64,000 bases of DNA from contig NZ_JBQJIK010000033.1 of assembly GCF_052078665.1 (NCBI RefSeq), forward strand, positions 1 through 64,000, given 5' to 3'. The notes beneath the pieces were generated by a model. The model saw only the letters and a list, made by a program, of their open reading frames with translations, ran no database searches and was not told the origin of the DNA. Positions 24,453 to 33,270 of the stretch are shown here, piece after piece. The DNA comes from Inquilinus sp052078665 (lineage in GTDB: Bacteria > Pseudomonadota > Alphaproteobacteria > DSM-16000 > Inquilinaceae). The translations under genes were made by a program, and so were the position numbers. Within the stretch, counting starts at the first letter, position 1, and every line of letters starts with the position of its first letter.

Positions 24453-25499
24453 TCACACCCTCTCGACTTGGCCGCTGGCGGCCGAGCGGTACATGGCGTC
24501 GAGCACCTCGACCGCGCGCATCCCGACCTCGCCCGGCGCGTCGTTCTCGACATCGCGGCCGAGGCAGAGGTCGACGAAAACATCGACCGGCCGCTCGCAG
24601 CCATAGTCGCCCTCGCCCAGCGCCATCGGCACGACGGTGTCGCGGCCGTCGCGGCGCCGCACCTCCAGCCGCTCGCGCTCGATGTCGAGCAGCAGCAGGC
24701 CTTCCGAGCCGTAGATCCTGAGGTCGATATGCGGGCCGCGATGCTTCGGCACGGTGGAGGCGCCGGACAAAGCGGCGGTGGCGCCGCCCTCGAACCGCAC
24801 CGTGGCGGCGTCGTAGTAGTCGACGCCGGCCGGCGAGGCGCCGGTCATGGCGAAGACCTCGCGCGGCGCCAGGTCGGCGATGCGGAACAGCAGGCCGAGC
24901 GCATGCACCAGCTGGCCCCAGCCATAGCCGCCGGCGCGCTTCGGGTCGGCCCAGGTCGAGGGCGGCGGCCGGAACATGTGGCCATGGGTCTCGGCCATCG
25001 GCCGGCCGGCGAACAGATCCTCCAGCGCCGAGCCCATCTGCAGCACGACATGCTGGACCGACCCGATCTCGCCATCCGCCACCAGCCGGCGCGCCTCACG
25101 TGCCCAGCGGGTGAAGTTCCAGCCATAGGGCACCAGGATGGCGCGGCCGGCGCGGCGCGCCCGGGCGACCAGGTCGCGGGCGTCTTCGGCGCGGGTCGCC
25201 AGCGGCTTCTCGACCAGCACATGGCAGCCACGGTCGAGCGCCGCGGCGGCGTGCTCGTGGTGCAGCACATGCGGCGAGGCCACCACCACACCGTCCGGCT
25301 TCACCCGGTCGAGCAGTTCGCGATAATCCTCCGAGCCCTCCGGAATGGCGAAGCGCTGCTGCAGCGCCGCCAGATCCGAAGCCCCCAGCCGGTTCACCCC
25401 GACCACCTCGCAATCGGGATTCCGCTGCAGCGCCGGGATGTGGTTCTGCGCCGCCCACCAGCCGGCGCCGACCACGGCGATCCGTGCTTTCCTCGTCAT
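24453..25499 (-). CDS. Gfo/Idh/MocA family oxidoreductase
   Basis: 348 residues. N-terminal Rossmann domain with ARIAVVGAGWWAAQNHIPAL and the EKPLATRAEDA motif containing the conserved Lys of the family; C-terminal alpha/beta substrate domain. It probably oxidises a sugar or a sugar-derived alcohol with NAD(P). Its start overlaps the GntR stop by 4 nt. Confidence 0.87.
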   Translation of the reverse strand: MTRKARIAVVGAGWWAAQNHIPALQRNPDCEVVGVNRLGASDLAALQQRFAIPEGSEDYRELLDRVKPDGVVVASPHVLHHEHAAAALDRGCHVLVEKPLATRAEDARDLVARARRAGRAILVPYGWNFTRWAREARRLVADGEIGSVQHVVLQMGSALEDLFAGRPMAETHGHMFRPPPSTWADPKRAGGYGWGQLVHALGLLFRIADLAPREVFAMTGASPAGVDYYDAATVRFEGGATAALSGASTVPKHRGPHIDLRIYGSEGLLLLDIERERLEVRRRDGRDTVVPMALGEGDYGCERPVDVFVDLCLGRDVENDAPGEVGMRAVEVLDAMYRSAASGQVERV

Positions 25500-26215
25500 C
25501 GCGCCTTCTCCATCGCCGCCAGCGTGGTCTCGTAGACGCTGGTCATGTGGCGCCGCATCGCCTCCCCCGCCTTCGCGGCATCGCGGGCGTCGAGCGACGC
25601 CAGGATCGCCTCATGGTCGGCGAAGCTGCGCTCCAGCACCCCCGGCGTCTCCGAGGCGATGCGGCGATACTCCATGCCCAGCACGAAGAACGAGCCGCCG
25701 ACCCGCTCCAGGAACGGGTTGCCGGAGGCGGCGTAGATGATGCGGTGGAACTCCATGTCCGACACGCGGAAGCCGACCGGTTCGCGCAGCAGGCCGCGCT
25801 GCACCGTGAGCAGCGCGTGCAGCCGGGCCAGCGAGGCGGCGTCGATCCGCTCCGCCGCCAGCCCGGCGATGGTGCCCTCGACCAGGATCCGCGCCTCGTG
25901 CAGCGCGTCGACCGTGGGCGCGTTCAGCTCCAGCAGGAACTGCAGCGGCGCCAGCAGGTCCAACGCCTCCAGCGCCGTGACGTAGACGCCGCCGCCCTGG
26001 CGCATCTTGACCACGCCGAGGATCTGCAGGCCGCGCAGCGCTTCGCGCACGCTGGGCCGGCTGACCTGCAGGATCTGCGCCAGCTCGCGCTCCGGCGGCA
26101 GCTGGTCGCCCGGCTTCAGGCTGCCGGTGCGCACCAGCTCCATGAGCTTCTTCGCCACCTGCTCGGCGACCGACTGCCGCTCGATCGGGGCGACGGTGTC
26201 GAGGCCCACGACCAT
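25496..26215 (-). CDS. GntR-family regulator, FadR/FCD subfamily, of the sugar locus
   Basis: 239 residues. Winged HTH at about 12-75 (GDQLPPERELAQILQVSRPS, REALRGLQILG), FCD ligand domain after residue 90 with metal-site His residues (MEFHRIIYAA, FADHEAIL, MRRHMTSV). It lies inside the operon between the permease and the Gfo/Idh gene. The AATTGG-N5-CCAATT repeat between the two divergent arms of this locus is its likely operator. Confidence 0.87.
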   Translation of the reverse strand: MVVGLDTVAPIERQSVAEQVAKKLMELVRTGSLKPGDQLPPERELAQILQVSRPSVREALRGLQILGVVKMRQGGGVYVTALEALDLLAPLQFLLELNAPTVDALHEARILVEGTIAGLAAERIDAASLARLHALLTVQRGLLREPVGFRVSDMEFHRIIYAASGNPFLERVGGSFFVLGMEYRRIASETPGVLERSFADHEAILASLDARDAAKAGEAMRRHMTSVYETTLAAMEKAR

Positions 26216-26217
26216 CC

Positions 26218-27204
26218 TCAATCCCCCGCCGCGCGGCTGCGGATCTGGTCGAGGCTGACGGCCAGCAGCAGCACGATGCCGCGAGTCACGTCCTGCCAGA
26301 AGCTGGAGACGTCGAGCAGCGTCAGCCCGTTGTTCAGCGTGCCCAGGATCAGCACGGCCAGGAGGGTGCCCCAGACGCTGCCGCGGCCGCCGAACAGGCT
26401 GGTGCCGCCGAGGATGATGGCGGCGATCACGGTCAGCAGGTGCTTGCCGGCCGCATCCGGCGCCGCCGCGCCCAGCATCGCCGCCAGCACCAGCCCGGCG
26501 ACGGCGCCGCTGATGCCGGACAGGACGTAGAGCGTGATCTGGGTGCGCGCCACCGGAACGCCGACCAGGCGGCTGGCCTCGGGATTGCCGCCCGAGGCGT
26601 AGACGAAGCGGCCGAAGCGGGACTTCGCCAGCACCACCCAGAGCGCGCCGTAGCACAGCAGCATCAGGATCAACGGCACCGGGACGCCGAACAGCCTGCC
26701 GCTGCCGATCCAGTTGAAGCCCGGCACCATCAGCGGCCGGGTCAGCCCGCCGGTCATCACCAGGGCGCTGCCGGTGATGATGCTCATGGTCGCCAGGGTG
26801 ACGATCAGCGGGTTGAGGCGCAGCCCGGTGGTGAAGATGCCGTTGACCAGGCCGATCGCGGCGCCGCACATCACCGCCGCCACGGCCGCCACCCAGATGT
26901 CGAGCCCGAGCCCGTGCAAGAGCGCCAGCACCACCCCGGTCAGCCCGGCCACGGCGGCGACCGAGAGGTCGAGGCCGCCGGCGATGATCAGCGGCGTGCC
27001 GGTCGCCGCCATCAGCCCGATGAAGGCGACGTTGGAGCCGATGCTCATCATGTTGTTGAAGGACAGGAACCAGGGCGACAGCAGCGAGAAGGCGACCAGC
27101 AGCGCCACGTAGAACAAGAGCAGCACGGCCACGCCGGACCAGGACCGGCCGAGCGCGCCGCGGGCGAAGCCCCGGGAGCGGCGGGGAGTGTCGATCGTGG
27201 TCAT
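26218..27204 (-). CDS. Ribose-type sugar ABC transporter permease (RbsC family)
   Basis: 328 residues, 8-10 hydrophobic helices, with the family motifs GGLDLSVAAVAGLTGV, NGIFTTGLRLNPLIVTL and AAIILGGTSLFGGRGS. It starts in an ATGA overlap with the ATPase gene. With the ATPase and the binding protein it forms a CUT2 type monosaccharide importer. Confidence 0.9.
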   Translation of the reverse strand: MTTIDTPRRSRGFARGALGRSWSGVAVLLLFYVALLVAFSLLSPWFLSFNNMMSIGSNVAFIGLMAATGTPLIIAGGLDLSVAAVAGLTGVVLALLHGLGLDIWVAAVAAVMCGAAIGLVNGIFTTGLRLNPLIVTLATMSIITGSALVMTGGLTRPLMVPGFNWIGSGRLFGVPVPLILMLLCYGALWVVLAKSRFGRFVYASGGNPEASRLVGVPVARTQITLYVLSGISGAVAGLVLAAMLGAAAPDAAGKHLLTVIAAIILGGTSLFGGRGSVWGTLLAVLILGTLNNGLTLLDVSSFWQDVTRGIVLLLAVSLDQIRSRAAGD

Positions 27205-28727
27205 GCCCTCAGCTCTCCTTCCGCTGTTGGCGCGCTGGCAGCGGCCATCAGCTCCGCCGGCTCGCGGCCGCGCGGGAATTCCGCCACCGCCCGGCCGCGG
27301 TCGAGCACGATGGCGCGGTCGCACAGACCCGCCACCTCCTCGACATCGGAGGACAGGACCAGGATCGCCCGGCCGGCATCGGCCAGACGCCGCAGCTCGG
27401 CATAGATCTCGCGCCGGGCGCCGACATCGACGCCGCGGGTCGGCTCCTCCAGGATCAGCAGGCGCATGCCGTCGACCAGCCAGCGGGCGATGCAGACCTT
27501 CTGCTGGTTGCCGCCGGACAAAGTGCGCAGGCGCTGCTCGCTGCCGCGCGTGCGGATGCCAAGCTGATCGATCCAGCCCTCGGCATGGCGCCGTTCCGCC
27601 GCCACATCCATGAACGGGCCGAAGCGGAAGCGCTCCAGGAACGGCAAAGCGATGTTCTCGCGCACCGTCAGCTCGGCGACGATGCCCTCGCGCTTGCGCT
27701 CCGCCGCGATGAAGCCGATGCCGGCCGCCTTGCCGGCCTGCGGATTGCGCGGCGCATAGGGCGCGCCGCCGATCGCCACCCGCCGCGCCGCCACCGGCCC
27801 GAGCGCGCCATACAGCGCCCGGCCGAGGGTCTCGACCCCGGACCCGACCAGGCCGAACAGGCCGACGATCTCGCCGGCCCGGACGGTCAGGTCGACATCC
27901 TCGATCTCGGCCGGGATCCGCAGGCCTTCCACGGTCAGCACGGCCTCGCCCGGCGGTGCCGCGGGGCCGGCGCCGTACAGGTCGTCGACCACGCCGCCGA
28001 GCATGGCGCGCAGCACCTCGGCCGGCGTCGCCTCATGGGTGCGGAAGCTGCCGGCGTTGCGGCCGTCGCGCAGCACGGCGATGCGGTCGGACACCGCGAA
28101 CACCTCGGACAGGTAGTGCGAGATGTAGATCACCGCGACGCCCTGCACCTTCAGCCGGCGGATGATGGCGAACAGGGTCGCCGCCTCCTGCTCGGTCAGC
28201 GACGCCGTCGGCTCGTCCATGATCAGCACCCGCGCGCGGCCCGCCAGGGCGCGGGCGATCTCGACGATCCGCTGCTCCGGCACGCTCAAGCCCTTGACCC
28301 GGACGGCGGGGTCGATGCCGGGATAGCCCAGCTGCTGCAGCAGCTCCTCGGCCCGGCGGCGCATCGCCGCCGTGTCGACCACTCGGAAGCCGGGGCCGGC
28401 GCGCATCGGCAGGTCGCCGATGCAGATGTTCTCGGCCACGGTCATGTCCGGGATCACCGAGATCTCCTGCGGCAGCAGCCGCACCCCGGCGGCCACGGCC
28501 TGGCGCGGCTGGTCGAAGCTGACCTCGGCGCCGTCCAGCCGCACCGTGCCGGCGTCGCGGCCGTAGCTGCCGGCCAGGATCTTCACCAGCGTCGACTTGC
28601 CGGCGCCGTTCGAGCCCAAGAGGGCCAGCACCTCCCCCGCCGCGACCGTCAGCTCGACCTCGCGCAGCACGTCGACGCCGCCGAAGGCCTTGCGGATGCC
28701 GCGCATCTCGAGACGGGGGGCGGTCAT
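27201..28727 (-). CDS. Ribose-type sugar ABC transporter, duplicated ATP-binding protein (RbsA family)
   Basis: 508 residues with two ABC modules. Module 1 has Walker A GSNGAGKST and Walker B VLIMDEPTASL with a degenerate signature (LSVPEQRIVEIARAL); module 2 has the usual weak Walker A (GLVGSGVET) and a clear signature LSGGNQQKVCIARWL. ATG at 28727 is preferred over GTG at 28733 because AAGGAG is then 5 nt away; the upstream gene ends at 28730. Energises sugar import. Confidence 0.9.
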   Translation of the reverse strand: MTAPRLEMRGIRKAFGGVDVLREVELTVAAGEVLALLGSNGAGKSTLVKILAGSYGRDAGTVRLDGAEVSFDQPRQAVAAGVRLLPQEISVIPDMTVAENICIGDLPMRAGPGFRVVDTAAMRRRAEELLQQLGYPGIDPAVRVKGLSVPEQRIVEIARALAGRARVLIMDEPTASLTEQEAATLFAIIRRLKVQGVAVIYISHYLSEVFAVSDRIAVLRDGRNAGSFRTHEATPAEVLRAMLGGVVDDLYGAGPAAPPGEAVLTVEGLRIPAEIEDVDLTVRAGEIVGLFGLVGSGVETLGRALYGALGPVAARRVAIGGAPYAPRNPQAGKAAGIGFIAAERKREGIVAELTVRENIALPFLERFRFGPFMDVAAERRHAEGWIDQLGIRTRGSEQRLRTLSGGNQQKVCIARWLVDGMRLLILEEPTRGVDVGARREIYAELRRLADAGRAILVLSSDVEEVAGLCDRAIVLDRGRAVAEFPRGREPAELMAAASAPTAEGELRA

Positions 28728-28729
28728 CG

Positions 28730-29920
28730 TCACTCCTTCGGGATCAGGGTTTCGTAGCCCTTCAGCTCCTCCAGCCCGCGCAGGGCGGCGAGGTGCTTGG
28801 CGAAGGCCTCCTGCGGGAATTTGTAGTCGACGACCTTGGCGTCCTTGGCGCAGGCGGCATCCGGGTAGAACTCGCAGATGTTCGCCTTGGTCACCATGAC
28901 GTGGTTGACCAGCACCGCCGGCGGCAGGGGCTTGTTGGCCAGGGTGGCCAGGGCGATCGGGATCAGGTAGTTGCCGTATCGCTCCGGGAAGTAGCCCACC
29001 GAGGCGACGAAGCGCGGCTCCTTCGCCAGGGTCTCGGTCTCGTCCGCGCCCATGCCGACGACGATGGTGTCGGCCTCGCGCCCGGCCTGCTGGGCGGCGC
29101 GCAGCATGCCGGTCGCCGCCTGGTCGTTGATCGCGGTCACCATGATCGGCACCCCGGCGGGGATGCGGCCGATCAGGTTGCTCATCTGCTGAAAGCTCTC
29201 CTGCAGCGTGTTCTTGGTGTCAATTTTGAGGATGTGGTCGGCCGGGAAATCCGGCAGCTCAGCCTGGAAGCCGGCGACCTGGCCGCCGGTGCGCATCGCC
29301 GGGATGGCGCCGGATTGCGGCAACTCGCCGACCACCAGATAGCCCTGCGGCACCTTGTCGGCGCCGTATTCCGCGATCGCGGCCTGGGCCAGGTAGGACC
29401 CGCCCATGAAGCCGGAGCGCGGGTTGTTGGCGCCGAAGAAGGTGGCGTTCGGCATCGGGATGTCGATCGCCGCCACCTTGATGCCGGCGGTGTCGAACTG
29501 GTTCATCACCGCCGGGCCGAAATTCACGTCGGTCTGGAATTCGATGACGAAGTCGGCGTTGCGGCGGACGAAGCTTTCGGCATTGGCCAGGGCGGTCGGC
29601 CCGTCCAGCCGGTTGTCGGCGACCGCGAGCTCGACGCCCGCGGCATCGGCATTGGCCTTGATGCCGCCCTCGACCTTCACGCCGAAGGAGATGTCGCGCT
29701 GCAGGTTGGCGAAGCCGATGACATAGCCGGAACCGTTGCGCGGCGGCGTCGCCGCCTTGGCGTCGGCCACCATGGCCTTGAGCTGGTCGGCCGACAGCAT
29801 GGCGCCGGAGAAGGCGCCGGGGTCGAAGCCGTGGAAATCCTGGGCCCGGGCTGTAGCGCCGGCGGCAAGCAGGGCAACGGCGGCGATGGCGAAACCCCGG
29901 AAGCGGTGCGCGCGGATCAT
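28730..29920 (-). CDS. Periplasmic sugar-binding protein of the CUT2 importer
   Basis: 396 residues; signal peptide at 1-26 (FRGFAIAAVALLAAGATARA, cleavage before QDF). The mature protein has the ribose-binding-type fold with NADFVIEFQTD, IDIPMPNATFFGANN and VTAINDQAATGMLRAAQQAG. It is unusually long for the family (about 290-330 mature), with extra C-terminal residues containing two cysteines (ANICEFYPDAACAKD), perhaps a disulfide. First gene of the minus-strand sugar operon, with GGAGGAAAGGG as RBS. Confidence 0.87.
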   Translation of the reverse strand: MIRAHRFRGFAIAAVALLAAGATARAQDFHGFDPGAFSGAMLSADQLKAMVADAKAATPPRNGSGYVIGFANLQRDISFGVKVEGGIKANADAAGVELAVADNRLDGPTALANAESFVRRNADFVIEFQTDVNFGPAVMNQFDTAGIKVAAIDIPMPNATFFGANNPRSGFMGGSYLAQAAIAEYGADKVPQGYLVVGELPQSGAIPAMRTGGQVAGFQAELPDFPADHILKIDTKNTLQESFQQMSNLIGRIPAGVPIMVTAINDQAATGMLRAAQQAGREADTIVVGMGADETETLAKEPRFVASVGYFPERYGNYLIPIALATLANKPLPPAVLVNHVMVTKANICEFYPDAACAKDAKVVDYKFPQEAFAKHLAALRGLEELKGYETLIPKE

Positions 29921-29953
29921 CCCTTTCCTCCCCTCAATTCCGGTCCACTGGTA

Positions 29954-29970
29954 AATTGGACAGGCCAATT
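29954..29970. promoter_or_regulatory. AATTGG-N5-CCAATT inverted repeat, candidate GntR operator
   Basis: A perfect 6-bp inverted repeat placed in the 147-bp divergent gap, 34 bp before the binding-protein start and about 100 bp before the plus-strand enolase gene. Symmetry and size fit FCD-type GntR regulators, one of which is encoded in the operon. Confidence 0.55.
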
Positions 29971-30067
29971 CTTTTGAGGCATCGTAGTGTCGGTTCCGCC
30001 GCCCTGGCAAGAGGGTGTTCAGTACCGGGACGAAGGAGCCGTCGAAGCGGCCGGTGGGAGGAGACCA

Positions 30068-31279
30068 ATGCGCATCCAGGGCATCACCCCGATCGTGCTG
30101 CGCTATCCGGAGCCGAACGACCACGGCAACATCCGGCACACCGTGCTGCTGCGGCTGGAGGCCGAGGGCGGGCTGACCGGCTGGGGCGAATGCATCGCCA
30201 TGTGGCCGGAGGCCTGCCGCGCCGTGGCCACGCTGGTCCAGGGCGGCCTGGCCGATGTCGTCGCCGGGATGGATGTGCGCGAGCCCGAGGCCGTGTGGCA
30301 GGCGCTGAAGCGGCACACCTGGTGGTACGGCGAGGGCGGCCTGGCCACCATGGCGCTGGCCGGCATCGACATGGCGGTGTGGGACGCCTGCGGCAAGGCG
30401 GCCGGGCTGCCGCTGTGGCGCCTGTTCGGCGGCCGGGTGCACGAGTCGCTGCCGGCGATCGCCAGCATGCATGTCAACCGCGCCACGATCGAGGAGGGCG
30501 CGGCCGAGGTGGCCGGCCACATCGCCCGCGGCTTCAAGGGCGCCAAGCTGGGCTTCGGCAAGCGCGGCCTGTCGCGGGTTGGCCACGACCCGGACCACGA
30601 TATCGGCTATGTCCCCGCGGTGCGCCAGGTCGCCGGCTTCGGCAAGCGCGGGCTGTCGCGGGTCGGCCGGGACCCGGATCACGATGTCGACTATGTCCGC
30701 GCGGTGCGCCAGGCCGCCGGCCCGACCGCCCGGCTGATGGTCGATATCGGCAACGGCGTGCGCTGGGACGCCGCCACCGCGATCGCCACCATCCGCCGTT
30801 TCGAGGCCTTCGATATCGACTGGGTGGAGGAGCCGCTGCATCCGGACGACCTCGACGGCCTGGCCCGGCTGCGCGCCGCCGTCGCCACCCGGATCGCGAC
30901 CGGGGAGCGGGAATGGACCGTCGCCGGCTATGCCCGGCTGATCCGCACCGGCCTGGTCGACGTGCTCGGCATCGATCCCGCCCGGGCCGAGGGCATCACC
31001 GGCTTCCGCAAGGTGGCGGCGCTGGCCGAGGCGGCGCGCATCGCCGTCAACGCCCATGCCTGGAGCACGGCGGTGACCAGCGCCGCCAGCCTGCATCTGT
31101 CGGTCGCCAGCCCGGCGGCGCGGCTGTTCGAACTGAAGCCGCTGGAGAACCCGATGCAGCACGAGCTGGTCGACACGCCGATCTGGCACCAGGACGGGCT
31201 GGTGCGGCCGCCCGAGGCCCCCGGCCTGGGCGTCGAGCCGCGCCCGGCCTGCATCGACAAGTACCGGCTGCCGCTGTGA
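30068..31279 (+). CDS. Mandelate racemase/muconate lactonising (enolase) superfamily protein with an internal tandem duplication
   Basis: 403 residues. Enolase-superfamily acid-sugar dehydratase or racemase: capping domain, then metal ligands in LMVDIGNG (Asp), WVEEPLHPDD (Glu), TGEREWT (Glu) and the base VNAHAWST (His). The region before the first ligand is odd: 84 bp (30551-30634) encoding GFGKRGLSRVGHDPDHDIGY and eight more residues is repeated at 30635-30718 with 9 substitutions. This adds 28 residues at the start of the barrel. ATG at 30068 follows GGAGGAGACCA. Divergent from the sugar importer. Substrate unknown; an acid sugar is likely. Confidence 0.85.
   Translation: MRIQGITPIVLRYPEPNDHGNIRHTVLLRLEAEGGLTGWGECIAMWPEACRAVATLVQGGLADVVAGMDVREPEAVWQALKRHTWWYGEGGLATMALAGIDMAVWDACGKAAGLPLWRLFGGRVHESLPAIASMHVNRATIEEGAAEVAGHIARGFKGAKLGFGKRGLSRVGHDPDHDIGYVPAVRQVAGFGKRGLSRVGRDPDHDVDYVRAVRQAAGPTARLMVDIGNGVRWDAATAIATIRRFEAFDIDWVEEPLHPDDLDGLARLRAAVATRIATGEREWTVAGYARLIRTGLVDVLGIDPARAEGITGFRKVAALAEAARIAVNAHAWSTAVTSAASLHLSVASPAARLFELKPLENPMQHELVDTPIWHQDGLVRPPEAPGLGVEPRPACIDKYRLPL
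30551..30718 (+). repeat. 84-bp in-frame tandem duplication within the enolase gene
   Basis: Copy 1 is 30551-30634 and copy 2 is 30635-30718, both in frame and differing at 9 of 84 bases, five of which change an amino acid by my reading. The divergence argues against an assembly error and for a duplication that has persisted. Confidence 0.9.
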
Positions 31280-31293
31280 CCGAGAGACCGGAG

Positions 31294-32049
31294 ATGACCG
31301 ACGATCTGGGCCTGGCGGGGCGCATCGCCATCGTCACCGGCGCAGCCAGCGGCATCGGCCGGGCAACGGCGCTGCTGCTGGCCCGGCTGGGCTGCGTCGT
31401 CACCGCCGCCGACCGCGACGCCGCCGGGGCGGCCGAGACCGCGCGGCAAGGGGCGGACGGCCGGATCGCGCCGGCCGTGTTCGACCTGGCCGATCCTGCG
31501 GCCTGCCGGGAGCTGGTCGAGACCACCGCCCAGACCTATGGCCGGCTGGACATCCTGGTGAATGCGGCGGCGCTGATGATCCGGCAGCCGATCGACGAGG
31601 TCGGCGACGACGCCATCGATCGGCAGATGCGGGTCAATCTGGCCGGCCCCTTCCATCTCTGCCGCGCCGCCCATGCCGCGATGGCGCCGCAGGGCCGCGG
31701 CCGGATCGTGCTGTTCGCCAGCCAGGGGGCCCACACCGGCGGCTATGTCGGCTCCGCCATCTATGCCGCGACCAAGGCCGGGGTGATCGCGCTGGCCAAA
31801 TCCTTCGCCCGCGCCTGGGCGCCGGACGGGATCACGGTCAATGTCGTGTCGCCGGGCGCCGCCGACACGCCGATGCTGCATGACGGGGTGGCCCCCGATG
31901 CCCTGGCCCGGTTCCTGGCGACCATCCCGCTCGGCCGCGCCGCGACGCCGGAGGAGGTGGCGCGCTGCGTCGCCTTCCTGGCCAGCGACTGGGCCGGCTA
32001 CGTCACCGGCCACACCCTCGACGTCAATGGCGGCCAGCTGATGCGCTAG
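31294..32049 (+). CDS. SDR-family NAD(P)-dependent oxidoreductase
   Basis: 251 residues. Classical SDR: cofactor motif TGAASGIGRA, NAA (LVNAAALM), catalytic Ser in LFASQGAHTG and Tyr-x3-Lys in YAATKAG, then the PGAADTPM loop. In L-rhamnose non-phosphorylating pathways an SDR oxidises either L-rhamnose or 2-keto-3-deoxyrhamnonate; either is possible here. It lies between two enolase-superfamily genes, 14 nt after the first. ATG at 31294; an upstream GTG at 31277 overlaps the previous gene and is less likely. Confidence 0.88.
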   Translation: MTDDLGLAGRIAIVTGAASGIGRATALLLARLGCVVTAADRDAAGAAETARQGADGRIAPAVFDLADPAACRELVETTAQTYGRLDILVNAAALMIRQPIDEVGDDAIDRQMRVNLAGPFHLCRAAHAAMAPQGRGRIVLFASQGAHTGGYVGSAIYAATKAGVIALAKSFARAWAPDGITVNVVSPGAADTPMLHDGVAPDALARFLATIPLGRAATPEEVARCVAFLASDWAGYVTGHTLDVNGGQLMR

Positions 32050-32077
32050 CCGTTCCCGCCACCCTCCGGACACCATC

Positions 32078-33268
32078 ATGACCGCACCGCGCATCGCCGA
32101 CATCCGCACCCATCTGATCGAAGGCACCGGGGACGGCGGCGACTATCACCGCCAGAAGGGCGGCCACTGGATCATCGACACGCTGATCGCCAACCCGATG
32201 TCGGCCTATGCGCCCTACAAGGCGTCGCGGTTGAGCTGGGGCATCGACGTGCTGGGCTCGATCCTGGTCGAGATCGAGGACGACCAGGGCCGGGTCGGCT
32301 TCGCCACCGGCTTCGGCGGCCCGCCGGCCTGCTGGCTGATCGAGAAGCATTTCCAGCGCTTCCTGGTCGGCGCCGACCCGCGCGACCTGAACCTGCTGTG
32401 GGACCAGATGTTCCGCGCCAGCATGTTCTACGGCCGCAAGGGCCTGCCGCTGGCCACCATCAGCGTGGTCGACCTGGCGCTGTGGGACCTGGTCGGCAAG
32501 ATCCGGCAGGAGCCGGTCTACAAGCTGATCGGCGGCCGGACCAAGCCGGAGCTGAGCTTCTACTGCACCGGCCCGCTGCCGGCGGAAGCCCGGCGCATGG
32601 GCTTCTGGGGCGGCAAGGTGCCGCTGCCGCACGGCCCCGCCGACGGCCGGGAAGGGGTGCGGGCGAACCGGGCGTTCCTGGCCGGGCATCGCGCCGCCGT
32701 CGGGCCGGACTTCCCGCTGATGGTCGACTGCTACATGGCGCTCGACGTGCCGTACACGGTCGAGCTGGCCACCGCCTGCGCCGATCTCGGCATCCATTGG
32801 TGGGAGGAGGTGCTGCACCCCGACGACGTCGAGGGCTACGGCCTGCTGAAGCGGGCCCTGCCCGCCACGCGCTTCACCACCGGCGAGCACGAATACTCCC
32901 GCTACGGCTTCCGCCGGCTGATCGAGGGCCGGACCATCGACATCCTGCAGCCGGATGTGATGTGGGCCGGCGGCCTGACCGAGCTGCTGCGCATCGCTGC
33001 CCATGCCGCCGCCTACGACATTCCCGTGGTGCCGCATGGCAGCGGTCCCTACAGCTACCACTACGTGATGTCGCAGCCGAACGCGCCGTTCTGCGAGTAT
33101 GTGGCGAACAGTGCGGACGGACGCAGCGTGCGGCCGGTGTTCGGCAGCCTGTTCCGGAACGAGCCGGTGCCGCAGGACGGCCGGCTGGACGTCTCCGACG
33201 CCCCCGGCTTCGGGCTGGAGCTCAATCCGGACGCCCCGCTGAGACGGTTCGATGCGTCCGGGTTCTGA
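32078..33268 (+). CDS. rhmD: L-rhamnonate dehydratase
   Basis: 396 residues, close to characterised RhmD (about 400). Features of this enolase subgroup are the N-terminal DYHRQKGGHWI-like loop, GKVPLPHGPADG, the metal ligands VDCYMALD (Asp), WWEEVLHPDD (Glu) and TTGEHEYSRYG (Glu), and the His in VVPHGSGPYSYHY. It removes water from L-rhamnonate to give 2-keto-3-deoxy-L-rhamnonate. Together with rhaM it identifies the locus as deoxysugar catabolism. Converges with tctA with a 2-bp gap. Confidence 0.9.
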   Translation: MTAPRIADIRTHLIEGTGDGGDYHRQKGGHWIIDTLIANPMSAYAPYKASRLSWGIDVLGSILVEIEDDQGRVGFATGFGGPPACWLIEKHFQRFLVGADPRDLNLLWDQMFRASMFYGRKGLPLATISVVDLALWDLVGKIRQEPVYKLIGGRTKPELSFYCTGPLPAEARRMGFWGGKVPLPHGPADGREGVRANRAFLAGHRAAVGPDFPLMVDCYMALDVPYTVELATACADLGIHWWEEVLHPDDVEGYGLLKRALPATRFTTGEHEYSRYGFRRLIEGRTIDILQPDVMWAGGLTELLRIAAHAAAYDIPVVPHGSGPYSYHYVMSQPNAPFCEYVANSADGRSVRPVFGSLFRNEPVPQDGRLDVSDAPGFGLELNPDAPLRRFDASGF

Positions 33269-33270
33269 CC

